A stretch of 64,000 nt of DNA from positions 205,486,113 to 205,550,112 of the forward strand of contig NC_057810.1 of the NCBI RefSeq assembly GCF_018294505.1, given 5' to 3'. This DNA is from Triticum aestivum (Eukaryota; Streptophyta; Magnoliopsida; Poales; Poaceae). Below are positions 34,291 to 47,400 of the stretch, in pieces (the first letter of the stretch is position 1; each line of letters opens with the position of its first letter). The notes under the pieces are model-generated. The model did no database searches, was not told the origin of the DNA, and saw only the letters and a list, made by a program, of their open reading frames with translations. The position numbers and the translations under genes are program-made.

Positions 34291-34996
34291 AAGCGGAGCA
34301 AAACAACTCGGAGTAAATTGCCTGTGATCAGGTTTTTGGATTGGATTGTTGAATATATGAGCAATTTAGTATGAGATTTAATCCGAATCAGCAGTAAATA
34401 GATCATGACGACAATTGCAAACATCAAAGTAATGATGCGGACTAAACCAGGAGGACAGAATCACATACTGTACAGCGGGAGCAGAACCGATGTGGTTTAT
34501 GTTGTCACTCATGTCGTTGATAAAGAAGTTACCGAGGTCGGGGAAGAAGGCTGTCATTGAGGAAGTCGTCGCTGGCAGCAGTCACAGGAGTGTGATCCCC
34601 AAAAACCTGGTCGCCCCTTTCCCGTACAGGATCATGAAAGGCGGGGTTCACAGGACTGCTGTCCCTTCTCGCGGTGCACACCGGAAGGAGGGATGGAGAA
34701 GAATTGCGTGGCGGCGCTAAGATCTGGAACGGTGCGAAACCATATGATACAGCGGCGGCTAGGGTAGAGCATGTCAGGTCGGAGTATAATAGTAGGCCTT
34801 TGGCCCCCAAACCCCACGTCCAAGTCAATAATAGCTCAAAAAAAGTCAATAATAGCCCCACCAAGGTTTGTCTAAAAAAACGGAGTAATTAAGGCGTCTG
34901 TTAGTCTCTTTAGTATAAATACAATATCATTAATAATGGCCCCACCTTTTGTCTCACAAAGTAGAGTATGTTGGAGTACAACCGGCTACGCGTTTA

Positions 34997-35112
34997 CAAT
35001 CCTCTTCTCTTCTCTCTCCTCTTCTCTCTCCTTCAACTAAGCACAAATACTATATTTAAATCCTTATTGCCTTCTTATGTCATCTAATTATAGTAGTACT
35101 TGCTCTAAAAGT
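34997..35112 (+). repeat. Partial copy of a Tourist-like MITE
   Basis: It shares the TCTCTCCTCTTCTCT..CC-TC-AACTAAGCA block and the terminal TAGTACTTGCTCTAA with the complete copy at 35615-36143. Only the right half is clear. The 35113-35614 stretch between the two holds no supported gene; a one-sided Stowaway end (CTCCCTCCTTTCCGGTTTATA) starts near 35392. Confidence 0.45.
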
Positions 35113-35614
35113 TACTATCCACTGTGTAGTCTGAAATGCCGGGCGTGCAGCGGGCGGTGCCCTCGGTCGGCGCACCGCTTCAATGGCGGAAGCAGTGAGA
35201 GGTCGCGTCGCCCTGACTTGCCATCAATGTGGAGCGGCGGGCTCAGCTGGCGCCGGGCAGGAAGCGCGCGTGGGAGGGGGAGGGGTTTTTGTTGGGCCAA
35301 GAAGGTGAGAAGCCAACTTGGGATCGGTCCAGACGGGGAAATATCATGTGCTCCCATACTCTGCATATGACACTAGTGTATGTTACTACTCCCTCCTTTC
35401 CGGTTTATAGAGATGTTTAGAGTAACATAGTAATATGTTACAGTACAAGTTACTCCCGCTATGACCAGCCTTGGCCTCTCCCAGTGCTCCACCATGTATA
35501 GCTGCTAAGCCTGCCACGTAGGCATAAAATATGATGTGGCACCAATAAACTAAGCACCTATGCATTGAACACTTGAGTTACTAAGCCATTTAATGCACTT
35601 AGCACCTCATCTAA

Positions 35615-36143
35615 AGAGCATTAATAGTATAGCCAGCTGCTGGCTATAAGCCTACAGCCCATCTTATAGTCAACATGTACTACAAAGTGCCTAGGAGCAC
35701 CTGCTAGAGCTGGCTCTTCACGAAGAGCCCGCTTACCTTCTCTCTCCTCTTCTCTTTCCTCCAACTAAGCAGAAATATACTACTGTTTACTCCCTCCCTT
35801 CCGGTTTATAGGGCTCAAATATCATATCTCATCAACCAAGGCATTTTGTGAGTGGAGGAATGTATCTCGTACATTACAAAACTACCCAATTAAACTCATG
35901 CATTAATTTCGATTAATTACAGTGCATGCATGCTTTGCCACTAGATGAGTAGGAACATTACATGCATTGGTGTGTTCCTTTTTAATTCTTGCATGCAAAG
36001 ATTTAATGCGCATTGGAAACTAAAAATGAGATGGAGATGAGCTCTCTAAATTGGAAAAACAAAAAAGTTGAGATAAGCCTTATAAACCGGAAAGGAGGGA
36101 GTATTCCTTATAGGCCGCTGACTCAGCTCTATTGTACTTGCTC
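35615..36143. mobile_element. Tourist-like MITE with a nested Stowaway
   Basis: The left end (AGAGCATTAATAGTA..GCTGGCTATAAG) is the imperfect inverse of the right end (CTTATAGGCCGCTGACTCAGC..TACTTGCTC). TAA on both sides (35612-35614, 36144-36146) fits the 3-bp target of PIF/Harbinger-type MITEs. The body contains the Stowaway at 35790-36101. Confidence 0.6.
35790..36101. mobile_element. Stowaway MITE (312 bp)
   Basis: CTCCCTCCCTTCCGGTTTATA at the left is the inverse of TATAAACCGGAAAGGAGGGAG at the right. TA duplications are at 35788-35789 and 36102-36103, as expected for Tc1/mariner-type MITEs. Confidence 0.88.
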
Positions 36144-36703
36144 TAAGCACATCTAAGCACTTTCTAGCACCTCCTTGACTGTGGACCTTGATGGTGTATG
36201 TCACCTTGTGTCTCATAATTTTCCTCGTCATCATTTGAGTCCTAGAAGATCTCACCCACATCATCATTAGCATGCAGCCACCTTGATATACAACGTGCGC
36301 AGAAGGAGTAGAGGCGACTGGGGACGCACCACCACCACGTCGTGGGCACTCCGTATGTGCTCGTGTGCATGCAGCATGCGTGTTTTTCCATCAGTGCTAG
36401 CTCTAAGGCCGAGGCTGCGGTCGTCTTCGTCTCCGACTAGTAGTTGAGAAACGACGACAAAGAGGTGCTGCAAGAGATGCGTATGCACTGTTGCGTGCGA
36501 GCTTCGCCGTAGCACGATGAACCGGACGTCGCCGCGGATGGCGCACGCCTCCATGCAGCCGAGTGTGTGCGCATGCATGTGTTATTCATGTGCATTCTGC
36601 GAACGAGCGTGTGTGCATGCACATCTTGTGTACGTGCGTTGTGTGCTCCATGCTGTGCGCGTATGTGCATGAGTTGGATCGGATGGAGTTAGTGCGTTTG
36701 CTT

Positions 36704-36800
36704 GTGTACATATTTTAGAGTGTAGATTCACTCATTTTGTTTCGTATGTAGTCCCTTATTGAAATATCTAAAAAGAATTATATTTGGGAACGGAGGGGGT
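36704..36800. mobile_element. One-sided Stowaway fragment
   Basis: The sequence TTTTAGAGTGTAGATTCACT followed by CGTATGTAGTC and ending AACGGAGGGGGTA matches the right half of a common Triticeae Stowaway MITE as I remember it. No left half is found. The neighbouring 36144-36703 and 36801-38040 contain no gene I can support. Confidence 0.5.
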
Positions 36801-38042
36801 ATAAAACATCTTCAACTTAGCATCCTGATGTACCGTTTCTAGTGGTTAGCGAAAAGTTCATGTTCTTTTAGTTGCTTATAGGTGGGCAGGCAGCAAAAAA
36901 CAGGGGAAAACGCGCAAGGTTCCTTGTAGACGCTCGACCGCGAGGTTCCTTGCTCCTCCTCGGTCGTCGGGAATCTATGCTCTTCAACTCTTTTCTTTTA
37001 CGTGAGCTTTGTTCATCCTTTTCCCAACACGCGAGACATCTAGCATCAAGGTGCACTTGTCATGCAAGAAAATGGAGAAAATCAGATAAGCAGTGCGTAA
37101 GTGAGTCGTGCGGGGGGGGGGGAGCGGGGGGAAACCCTTTTCTGTAAGTGAGTCGTGCACTTCGATGGCACCTACGCAATATTTTTTCTCCTCGATGGCA
37201 CGTGAATGGCACGTGAATAGTGCACGTACTCAACGACGGAGCACGAGATGGTAGCAATGACATGGTCAGCCCTTTTTTGGAGAGAGTACATACTACTAGT
37301 AAATAACTTTGATGTGTCCCGTCAACTCGCAGAACAACAAGAAGCTTGATTACGCCTTCTCCCTCGCCAACGCGTGCGCGTTGCTCGCAGCACGATGAGA
37401 AACTTTTGCTTACAAGCGATGGAAGTGCAGCAGTTCATTTGGTGTCAGATTGCCAGAAGCACTACTATAGAACCATCAACTTCCGGAAGAGGCGAAGATC
37501 CAAGCGCAAGGTCATCTACTAACCTTAGGCTAGGCGTAGTGGGAGTAACATAAGTAGAGGTACCTCCTTTTTTTTATTCTAGAAACAACCACACGCGAAT
37601 ATCAAGGTGCTGGTTACGTAGAACAAATTTCCTGCAGTCCGTGCTCATCACTCCTCTATCTCTCTTCTCAGCCAGCCAGCGGACGCGCGGAGCCCATCGT
37701 CTGTTTGCTCACATGCGGCCCCACATGTCAGTGAAAACGCAAGAGGACCCACTGAACCTGCACATCTTTCACCTCGACGTGCTGGTGATGAAAAACAAAT
37801 CCATGAAATATCTTCGGTGGCCGCTTTTGGAGATACTCAAGAGTAGTAAGATTCTATTTACAGTTTAACCCAAGATGCACATCTCGTGGCTTCAACTTAT
37901 CAACTACCACTCTATTTTCTTTCATGACACGACCTGGATGCTGGATGTCCTTTGTGTCGGCAAAAGGAGGAAGAACCGACCAAATCTTCGGTTGTGCTCT
38001 TGGATTAGACTAGTTGTGCTAACTTAAAAATTTTATTGTGTA

Positions 38043-38386
38043 CTCCCTCCGTTCCAAAATACTTGACTTCCATTTGTCCAAAAATGCATGTGCCTATATA
38101 CTAAAACATGTCTAGATACATATATATTTTTACAAATACTATCTCCATCCGGTTTATTGATCCCCATTATATTTCGTGCCAAATTTTGACCATAGATTAA
38201 ACTAACAAAATGTTTACGCATGTCACCAAACATTATATTTTTGAAAACTATGTTCAAATACGAATCCAATGAGATAATTTTCCTTGACATGCATTAACAT
38301 TTTGTTAGTTAAATCTTTAGTCAAAATTTGACACAAACTACAAAGGGGACCTATAAACCAGGACGGAGGTAGTAGAATGGAGGGAG
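38043..38386. mobile_element. Stowaway MITE split by another MITE
   Basis: CTCCCTCCGTTCCAAAATAC at the left and GGAGGGAG at the right, with TA at 38041-38042 and 38387-38388. Most of its right half is missing; the inner MITE 38139-38372 sits in it. Confidence 0.6.
38139..38372. mobile_element. Stowaway MITE (234 bp) nested in another Stowaway
   Basis: CTATCTCCATCCGGTTTATTG pairs with the inverse of ATAAACCAGGACGGAGGTAG. Inverted similarity continues inwards (CAAATTTTGAC on the left, GTCAAAATTTG on the right). TA duplications are at 38137-38138 and 38373-38374. Confidence 0.82.
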
Positions 38387-38735
38387 TAGAATGGATGCAA
38401 GTTTTTGTATTGGGAAGAAGAGTACATCCATATATTGATTGAGCGTTGGAGTTGGCCTTACAAGTGGGACCACAGTTGAGGAAACTAACTATCGGCAAAC
38501 CCCCACCTCGCTCGTCGCGCGATGGCTGAGTTAGAGAAACGATGAGGTTGAAGAGATTGCTCTAGCACGGACTCCAAGAAATATGGTGTCAGATGGAAGT
38601 CGTGCTGGTGGCGTGTGTCGTACTCCTGGACGCGAATGCTTGTTCTGGCACATGCCACCCTACTACTCCTACTACTTACTATATAGTACTACTAGTATCG
38701 AGGATTCGAGGTGCTGGTTACGTAGTACAATATGG

Positions 38736-39718
38736 CTACAGTAAAAACACCCGCACAACGCGCGAAGCATGTGAAGCTAGTACAAATAGTGTACTACTAT
38801 TGTTGATGATTGGCCTCATCCGATAACCTATTGCAATGCACGTTTCATCGGAATTAGTTGCCAGGCGCCAATGAGTATATGGGCGCTGCTCATCCTCATG
38901 CTCGTAATCATCACCATCGTCATCTCCCCCTTGGTTATAAATTTTTTCAAGTATAGGTGGTGGAATTTTCACAGGACCTTGGAAACACAAGAAGAAGGTT
39001 AATTAGTAAAGGGAAACTTTCTAACCCGCATGCATGTGGATGAAACAATTATAATTACAGTGGAAGACAAACGTACCGAAATCATAACGATACCATGCAA
39101 AAACAGTGCCACGAGTGGTGGCAGCAAACACAAGGCCCTCGTATTAAATTGCATCACAGTACTCATCCGTGTACAGAAACTGATTTTTGAGCAATGTCCA
39201 TTGAGTCAAACCGGCAACGACGGCAACAAGCTTGTCGAAGATAGCAACAACTTCATAGTTGTTGTAATTCCAAGAGCGGGTGGGAACTCGAGAAATTGCT
39301 ATCTTCCATAGAAGACAGTCACCATGATTGTATTTGAACGTGCGTACAATACCGGTCTGCTCAACCTCTGGGTAGTCTGCTGAGTTTTTTGGAAGTGGAA
39401 CCCGGTCACGAGTGTACACATTCACAAGTTCCCACTCACAGTTGGACCCAATGTAAACAACCCAATCTCCATTTGCGCCTGCCCAGGCCTTGCCCTCAAG
39501 AGATGGCATCTTAACATCAACTTGCACAGGGCGAGGCCTCCGTCGTGATGGTGCCGGTTATCAGGGTCACGGTGAAGAAGATAGGGGAGATCAAACCGTT
39601 CCTTGACTTTTGGGTTCCTTGTAATGATGTTATTAGTTGAGTCAAGAATGGGCTTGAACGAACCTGCCATGCTAGACGAGGTGATGACGTCGCACCGATC
39701 AATGAGTTCCTCCACCAC
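38736..39718 (-). pseudogene. DUF295-family gene fragment inside element Q
   Basis: The minus strand carries an N-terminal part (MVEELIDRCDVITSSSMAG, LPYLLHRDPDNRHHHDGG) from 39718, a one-base frame change near 39535, then KMPSLEGKAWAGANGDWVVY, NCEWELVNVYTRDRVPLP, LLWKIAISRVPTRSWNYNNY and LLKNQFLYTDEYCDAI. This layout is typical of grass DUF295 (F-box-associated) proteins. A TAA at 39144-39146 follows CDAI; the same frame then goes on to WYRYDFG and a donor GTACGT near 39070. A second exon from about 38975 (acceptor TTTCCAAG) reads PVKIPPPILEKIYNQGG and RPYTHWRLATN. The two exons join in frame, which supports a real ancestral gene. It is broken by the frame change and the stop. Confidence 0.68.
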
Positions 39719-41316
39719 GTCATCTTTCAGATCGGGGCAAGAATAACAGGGTCATTTCCGTCCTGTTCCCTCCATGGAGAAGACGATCGAACAATGGTAG
39801 AAGAAAGCCTGAAGGGCTGAAGGAAAATGGAGGAAGGAGAGGAAGAGCGTGCGATAGCAGTTCCAAATCGAGAGGGAAAGGCGAAGCGTCAGTGGACGGT
39901 TGCCAGTTTCCCACGGTTCACGAAGGGGCGCCCTGGCCTACACGTCGGTTCGGAAATACTCATACTACTCGTCGTCGTCTCACTGATATGTTGGAACGGG
40001 ACCACATGTCAACGAAACATGGTGTGTAATTTCTCGTGCAAAATGCGATCTGGCCGCATTGGCCCGAAGTGCCGCATTAGTTTTTATTTTTGAAAGTTTG
40101 CCGCATTAGTTATCGGCCTTTATTTTTTTTAACATGCAATCTGAATGGATAGCTCCTGTGGTCATCACACGTGAGCGGATATAGTGATGGTTGATTCGCC
40201 TGAGCAACTTTACTATGGGAATATGGGAGTACCAGCGGATTCAAGGAAAAAAGAAATGATGGTTGCTTCGTCCGAGTAACTTACTGTGGCGAAAGTGGGG
40301 CTCTGTGATTTGACTGCTCACTAGTCATTACTACCGCGGTGCAACGGCCGGGTGAATCTTTCCCTAAAGTTGTGTTGTGCACTCAATATTGCTACATGGC
40401 TGGATGAAGGATGTCCAACATGTCGGTGAAACGAAGTTGAATTGTTTCTGGCATTGCTATCAATCCTTTAGGATTTGTTTATATGTACACATAATTTTGA
40501 TGAAATTGTACTGTGATGCTATGATGGTTTCAAGTCTGGTTCCTGCAGGAAAAAAAGGTTTCAACTTAGGATTCATGTGTCTTGCCTCGAGATTATCTCG
40601 TTACAACATTCCATCAAATAAAAATGAAACTACCATGGCTAATGCATCTAAATGGTTCACAGATCAGCACCAATATTCACATCACAACTGAAGATAAAGT
40701 TGTGAGAAGGTGTACAAATAAAGAAAAAAATATAATTGATCGATGCTGTTCGTAGGCATGGCTCCATTTCCTTGGCACAGTGTTCATTGCTTGGCAGCTA
40801 GTTTCACCCAGCTATATAGCCAAAAAAGATGTGTATGAAGGACACCACAATCCGATCATTTCGTGCAGCTCCACTAAAATCGGGCGGACCATCCCTGTTT
40901 GCAAAGATATCCAGTCAGTGTGATTACAATAATAGTGGAACTAGATGATGAAACATAAAACACATAAATAGAATCCGATCACCTCTATGATCTCTCTTTA
41001 GGACTAACTTCTTGTCGGAGAAGATTAGGCACGGAGTTGGATGAGGAGGATAGGAAAACCAATCTCCCTTTCCGCAGTCCCACAGAAATGTAAGAACGTT
41101 GCCCGTGTTACATTTTGGCAGAACTGCACAAAACACTCTTCAGAAAAGTGATTTGTGTAGTTCACCAAAAGGTCGCAATAGCAACGAGGTGAAAATGGAT
41201 AGCCCTGTTTGCAAAAGGAGGTCGAAAGGAAACAATTACTGCCCAATAACACGAGTTGAAGACACATACACCGACAAAAAAGAAGCATGTTCCATGTAAA
41301 AAGGGAAAGATAGCAC

Positions 41317-41691
41317 ATGGTGGTTTATCAAAAATGGTTTGAGGACGAGATTGCAAGATGGAAAGTACGCCGGCCGAGATACGATTTAAGCAAACAACTA
41401 AAGAAGATCCACATGAAGCAACATGGGAAGATGGGCATTGGAGCACGGCCGGAGGAAGTTGTACCCGAGGGTCGTCAGGATGTTACTAGGAGGGCACCGG
41501 CGGCCGGGATCTGCCCATACTGCGGCAGCGAGCAAGTGGCGAAGGCCCTACCACGCCGGAGCTTGGTCAGAGAGAACGGCGGGTACCACAGATCGGGACG
41601 AGTTGCCTCAACGCCGTTGAACGGAGAGATGATGCACATCCTCCCTTTCCGCCGGCAGACGGGATGCGGCCGGATCACTGACCAACGCTGA
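41317..41691 (+). CDS. Unrecognised ORF with a CPYCG motif (124 codons)
   Basis: I do not recognise this frame. It starts MVVYQKWFEDEIARWKVRRP, is rich in Lys/Arg, and has one CPYC knuckle (ICPYCGSEQ). It lies in element Q between the DUF295 fragment and the TNPA-like gene. Codon use is coding-like (many third-position C/G), but several minus-strand frames overlap and no neighbour supports a gene model. It could be an exon of a captured gene or a chance ORF. The surrounding 39720-41316 and 41692-43715 contain no gene I can support; a GT repeat followed by a run of G is at about 42262-42287. Confidence 0.25.
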   Translation: MVVYQKWFEDEIARWKVRRPRYDLSKQLKKIHMKQHGKMGIGARPEEVVPEGRQDVTRRAPAAGICPYCGSEQVAKALPRRSLVRENGGYHRSGRVASTPLNGEMMHILPFRRQTGCGRITDQR

Positions 41692-43715
41692 GAGAGAGAT
41701 GCCACGGCGGCCTTGTGTGAGATTGTGTGACGAGACTCACGAGAGACAAACCCATTTTTCCATTTTCCCCACAGCAATCGTTTTATATTCTAGGCATGGT
41801 ACCCGACCCTCCTTCGAGTAAACAACCGCTACACGCGTCAAATTATCACGTGGGCTGCCTTTTTCGTACAGAAATGAACTCCACCGTGTACCCGCGCGGG
41901 TATGGCCGGGAATGAGACGTGAGTACGTGCGTCCTACGTGCACTTCTTCTTTCGGTGCAGGTACGTACGTGGATGGGTGTGAGAGAGATGGTTTGTGCGA
42001 AACAGAGGCAATGTGTTGATGATATCTCAATCAGAAAAACGTAACATATGCAATGTGTGTGAAATGGAGTCATGGACGTGAGATATCGATAGAATTGAAA
42101 ACAGGGATGAAGTGTGTGGCTGCGCGATCGATAAAGAGTGCCATCGAATTTGTGTTTGCCCACGTCAAAGATACAGGGCGGTTGGCCTACTAGAATTTGA
42201 GAGGGCAGAGGTGAAGTTCTTCTCCATGGCATGGATACCTACCTACAACGTTCGACTATCGGTGTGTGTGTGTGTGGGGGGGGGGGTAGAGACCGGTCGA
42301 CTAGTATATGTCTGGGAAGGAGAGAGACCTAGCTATGTATTGAGGGAGATCGATCGACATCCATGGATATGTGTAGCAGAGGAATAAGGTTGGGAAAAAG
42401 ACAAAGGTAGAGCATCGGAGGATTGGTGGTGGAGTGGCGTCTCACAAATGGTGGGAGAGGCCTGCTAGACAAACGGAGGGTATGAGTGCAATATTAATAA
42501 GAGAGGGCGGGGGATGTCTGTCTGTCTATGCATGTGCGTGTGAGAGACGGGTCGGAAGGTATTCAAGGATGATGAGGGGAGAAGATATGGTTGTGGTAAG
42601 CATGCGTAACTACATAGGAAGATCAACCGTCGTGTGTCCGAGAAAAGGAGAGACATAACTAGCGAGGTAAGTGTATCGGTGCTTGGTGAAAATGAATTAT
42701 AGTCGACCTGGCTATATGTAGGGAGATCAGTTCATATACACGCCTGCATGTGTTAGAAGCAAATAAGGTCCGGAGAGGCAGACATGGGGAGAGAGTGTGG
42801 CTAGGAGGTGGTGCGAGAGGCCTACCATGTCAAGGGGGGAGGAGTGTGCGAGCATGTGACTAATGAAAAGAGGGGCGGGAGTGTGCACCTGCGTGGAGTC
42901 GTATTGGACATATGGGGGCATGGACGGTGAGAAGAGAAGAGGGGAAGTATATATGTGTTTGTTGTAGGCACACTTGGCTAGAGAGGTATATCGACCGGTG
43001 TGTGCCAGAAAGAAGGAGTCGGGGGCCTACACACACCGCTGGTGGACGACCTAAAGAGAAATAATGAACGTGCGCGATGGAGGGGACGCTAAGGGTGTGT
43101 GAGGGGGGCGGGCGTGTGCATGCACGATAGAAAGTTAGCGCTAGCTAGCTACAAATAGAAGAGGATCGTGAAGGTGTAAAAGACGAACAAAGATCATAAT
43201 TCATTATAAAAAGGTGGATACAGATACTTGAAGAAGATATCATAATGTACAACATTGATTATAATTTGGGCTAATGTGTGGCTTTTGCAACTCAGGTCTA
43301 AATACTTGTCATAATGTAGGGGGCGGGGCACCATACTTTGTGTGATAAACACGGTGTACGTATGGAACAAGGTTTAGATTATGAATATATAGTTAGTACA
43401 TCAAATGTACTATTATTTGGAATCAACATCAAGTGTATTCAAATAATAGAATTCGAGTTCATGTAGTACACATAGTTCATATCTATCTCTATAGTAATCA
43501 TGTGGTGTGTTATTAAGGTAATACACGAATGATGGTTGAAGTTGGCAACAATCATGATTGTAGATTCTTATTGAAATAGAAAAATGAATTCAAATTTAGT
43601 TCGAATTGCAGCGGTAGTATAGACATTTGGAATGCACTAAAATGTTGGTATGAGTAGGTTACATGCATTATACAGCAAAGCAAAAAAAATTAATCGGACA
43701 TAACATGGATTCATA

Positions 43716-43952
43716 CTCCCTCCTTCCATCTATATAGGGCGTAATGAGATTTTTAAGACCGCCTTTGACTATTGACAAGATTAATAGTACATGACATGCA
43801 CAATGTGAAAATTATATCATTGAAAGAACCTTTCACAGACGAAGTTAACGGTGTGCTTTGTGCAAGTTGCATGTCATATATCATTGCTCTAATATTTGGT
43901 CAAAGTTAGCATCAAAAAACGCATTAGGCCCTATATAGATGGAAGGAGGGAG
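43716..43952. mobile_element. Stowaway MITE (237 bp)
   Basis: CTCCCTCCTTCCATCTATAT pairs perfectly with the inverse of ATATAGATGGAAGGAGGGAG. TA is present on both sides (43714-43715, 43953-43954). Confidence 0.9.
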
Positions 43953-44486
43953 TAGCTTTGAATAGCATTTGTACAGTAAAACGGGGCAAGACTCTCTCTT
44001 TGTGTGGTGTGAATAGTTTTATTTTATTCGTTTTCTTTTTGGTTGAGGGAAGTGCAAATTGATTTGGTACGTACAAGTACAATATTACTACACGTTAGGC
44101 TTGTCCCTAAAATTCAACCCGCGTCTTGTTATATCCCGAAAATTCAGATATCGTGCTCCCAAAACTGGCGACTTCACAACCCTCGCCTTGCTATCCCGAA
44201 ATTACAACGCGCGCGAAAACTCCCTCCAGCTGCCAAATCCCGACACGCGAAATCCCAATTCTAACCCTGAGCCGAAAGGGCCGCTAGTTCAAATCGGTGG
44301 GGGGTAATTTTGTAACACACCCTACATTTTGGACAAGCGCGTCCCTAAGTCACACTTCACCCCCTCCCATCGCCCCCTTTTCACCATTCGAAATCCCAGG
44401 CCGCCATAACCTCTCCGCTCCAGCCGCGAAACCCCACCCTCCTCCGTCCGCCACGTCACTGCTGCCCAGCCGAAGCCTCTTCCCCG

Positions 44487-47400
44487 ATGATGTCGTCCAC
44501 CGCAACAGCTCGACGTCCCTCGTACACCTCCCCGGATGAGGATCCATCGTCCATCTTGCCGTCCCGCCGGTCTAGCGGCCCCGTCCTCCACCTCCAAGGA
44601 GCTGCTCCGACGATCGCCTCATCTATCGCGGCTGATCCATCCCCACAGCGCCGCCTTAACCTGCTCCATCGGAACCGCAGCATCCTCACCGACTCCTCGG
44701 ACGAAGCCGAGGCCTACTCAGCACCACCAAAGAGGTTGTACACTCATCGCATCGCACCTTCTCCTTAACTCGACCTCCCGGCACCGGTGGTGCTCCATCC
44801 CGCACCTCCATGGAGTGGCTACCTTGAAGCCGGCGCCGCGGGCGACATCTCCACGGCGGCTCTCCCCTAGTGTGAGGCCCCTTCGGCGGCAGCGGCCATA
44901 CCAGCCTGATCTGCTGCTGCTGCTCCGGCTCTCGCTCGCTCGCTCGCGCTGCTAGTGCTGCTCCGGCTCTCGCTCGATCGCTCGCTCGCCCAGCTGCTGC
45001 TCCTGCTCTCCCCCTCGCTCGTGCTGCTGCTCTGCTCCGATTAAGCCACACTTCAGTCGACTGAATCGACTTTTGGGTTAGTCGATTTTCAGGGGTTGGG
45101 GGGCTCGCCTGAGTTAAGGGAGAACCACCCGCAGCGGGGACGGGGGCTTCCCGGAGAGGTACCCCACTATCAATCTTAGGGTTCAGGGTGGGGGGCGGGG
45201 GGCCTAGAGGGCTGGCCGGGGCGACGGTGGCGAGTTGTTTCGGGGCGGCGAGGCGGCGCTGGGGCGGTTCGTCCGGTGGTGGCAGGCGACTCAGGGGTGT
45301 GCAGGTTGAAGATGAACTGCAGGCCCTCCCTAAACTACATGTCAAGTGTCTCTCTGCTACCATTGCGTTCAGTTTCGACAGTAGCACTCAGATTCCACGG
45401 TTAATTTCAGTTTCGACAGTTAAGTTCAGAGTCAACAATTTTTACCTCATCTGTTGTAGTCAGGTGGTTTTTGGTGATGTTAATTTTACATCCATTTTTC
45501 ATCATCTATTGGAGATGCTATTAGAATCCCACTTGAGATTGACGATGTCTGTCTTGTGCTGCTTCAGCCTTGACGTCTTACGGCTCACCGGAGCTGCTCC
45601 AACGACAGAACGATCCATCACAACAGAGCAGTGCCCTGGACGCCGTCTACAGATTCCTCAGATCTTCCTCCACACCTCCGACAGCCACCTCTGCCTCAAC
45701 TGCTTCAGTGACCAACCCAATGATGCTGAGGTCGACACAGCTACGGCAAAGAGGTTGTACACTTGTTCCGTCACTTATTACTATACATTCACGTCGATCC
45801 ATTAGGGCTATTTTGGTTCAACGGAAAAACATAGCAATAGGGAATTTTCCAATGGCACTCTACTATTCAATTATTCATGCATTTTGTTGAAAGGAATGAA
45901 GCAAAACATCCACCTGGACCTACTTTTCAAAATCCTATGCATGAAAACAAGAACAAGTGCATTAGTGCCAGAATAACATTCTAACTGTACACGCTTTCAT
46001 ATGGTTTCTCTTTATTTTGGCCATGTTTCTTTGCATTCCTCTGCTCTTCCAATTCCTGTAAACCAAACACCCAAGTTGATAGAAATCCTGTGTTTACAAA
46101 TGCTCTGTTTACCATGTGCATTTTCCTATCCTATTCCGGTGTTTTTCCTATCCCTGCGTTTTAAGAATCATGCAAGCCAAATGAGCCCTTAAAGAATTAC
46201 TTCATTTACAGGTACGTGTCGAAGGGAACTTTGTGTGGTTTGTCCTGCTCCTACCATGACGTCGTCCACCTCACCTGAGCTGCTCCATCGACATAAGCAT
46301 CCACCAAACCAGACATCATGACTCCTGACCATCTTTCGCCGCCTCAGATCTCCTTCCCTGACGCCAGCACGCACCCCAACGGCATCACCATCATCGACTC
46401 AGCAGATGAACCTGAGGAGTACACGGGTCCACAAGAGAGGTCACACTCTTTTGTTTCTGCTTATGTTATGCATTGCTTAAACTTACCTGCTACTTTATCG
46501 TCCTGTTCAGCTATTGGACTCCCAACTCAGGTCCAAATTCTTGTTCAAATTGAGTTCTAAATTAGTTGTGGGGCACATATCGAGGCAGCAATGAATAGTA
46601 TGTCTGTCTAATATCTGGTTCACCTAGGGTATGCCTATGTTGTTCATCTTGGGTGGGAAACAAATAGTAAAGCAATCATCATCTGTATTTTTATTAATTT
46701 AAAGCAATCATCAGCCTGCTATCATTATTTTTGGATCCATCCACTAGTTGTTACCATCACTCTAAATTTCTGCATGCTCTCCTTACATAATCTCACCATA
46801 TTTTTTCGTATGCATGTCAGATATTATACACAGTCATGCTGAACATGTAGAGAAAAATAGAAGAGTTTTGCGCGGCAATACAATGTCATGCAGACATCGC
46901 TACATGGTGGGTTCAATGGCAAACCCTCCCCACCCCTCTCCAGATTGTAATCCAGAGGAAGATATCTGTTCTGAGGCGGATTCAGACGCCGCTGACCACT
47001 CCTATTTATCCCCCAAGGTGTTTGCTCTACCTTGGCATGATGATGTTAGTCATATCATGCATATGTTGCCTTGCAGTTCCTACTTTTGACATCATATATG
47101 TCATCTTCTTAGTTTAGACATGTTCTGTAATGCCACTTGTTTAGTTTCTATATCATATATGGGAATTATGCAATCTCATGTCTTTTAGCCAGCCATAATA
47201 TATGTGAAATGTGCAACGCCATCCTGTTTAACCAGGCATCATATATTTGAATGATATCTTGCCCATCCTTTTCTTCATTACATTTCCATTTGTCGACAAT
47301 GTTTGTACATTAAACTACTCTTCCTGTGAATCATCCATTTGAGTGGGAGATGGATAAATCTGGAGTGAAAACAAGGCCTTCAGAGCAGACAGTGCTACCT

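Noticed and set aside
42000..43200. GT/GA-rich stretch with short ORFs
   Set aside because: Frames are short, on both strands, and dominated by simple repeats; no gene call can be supported.
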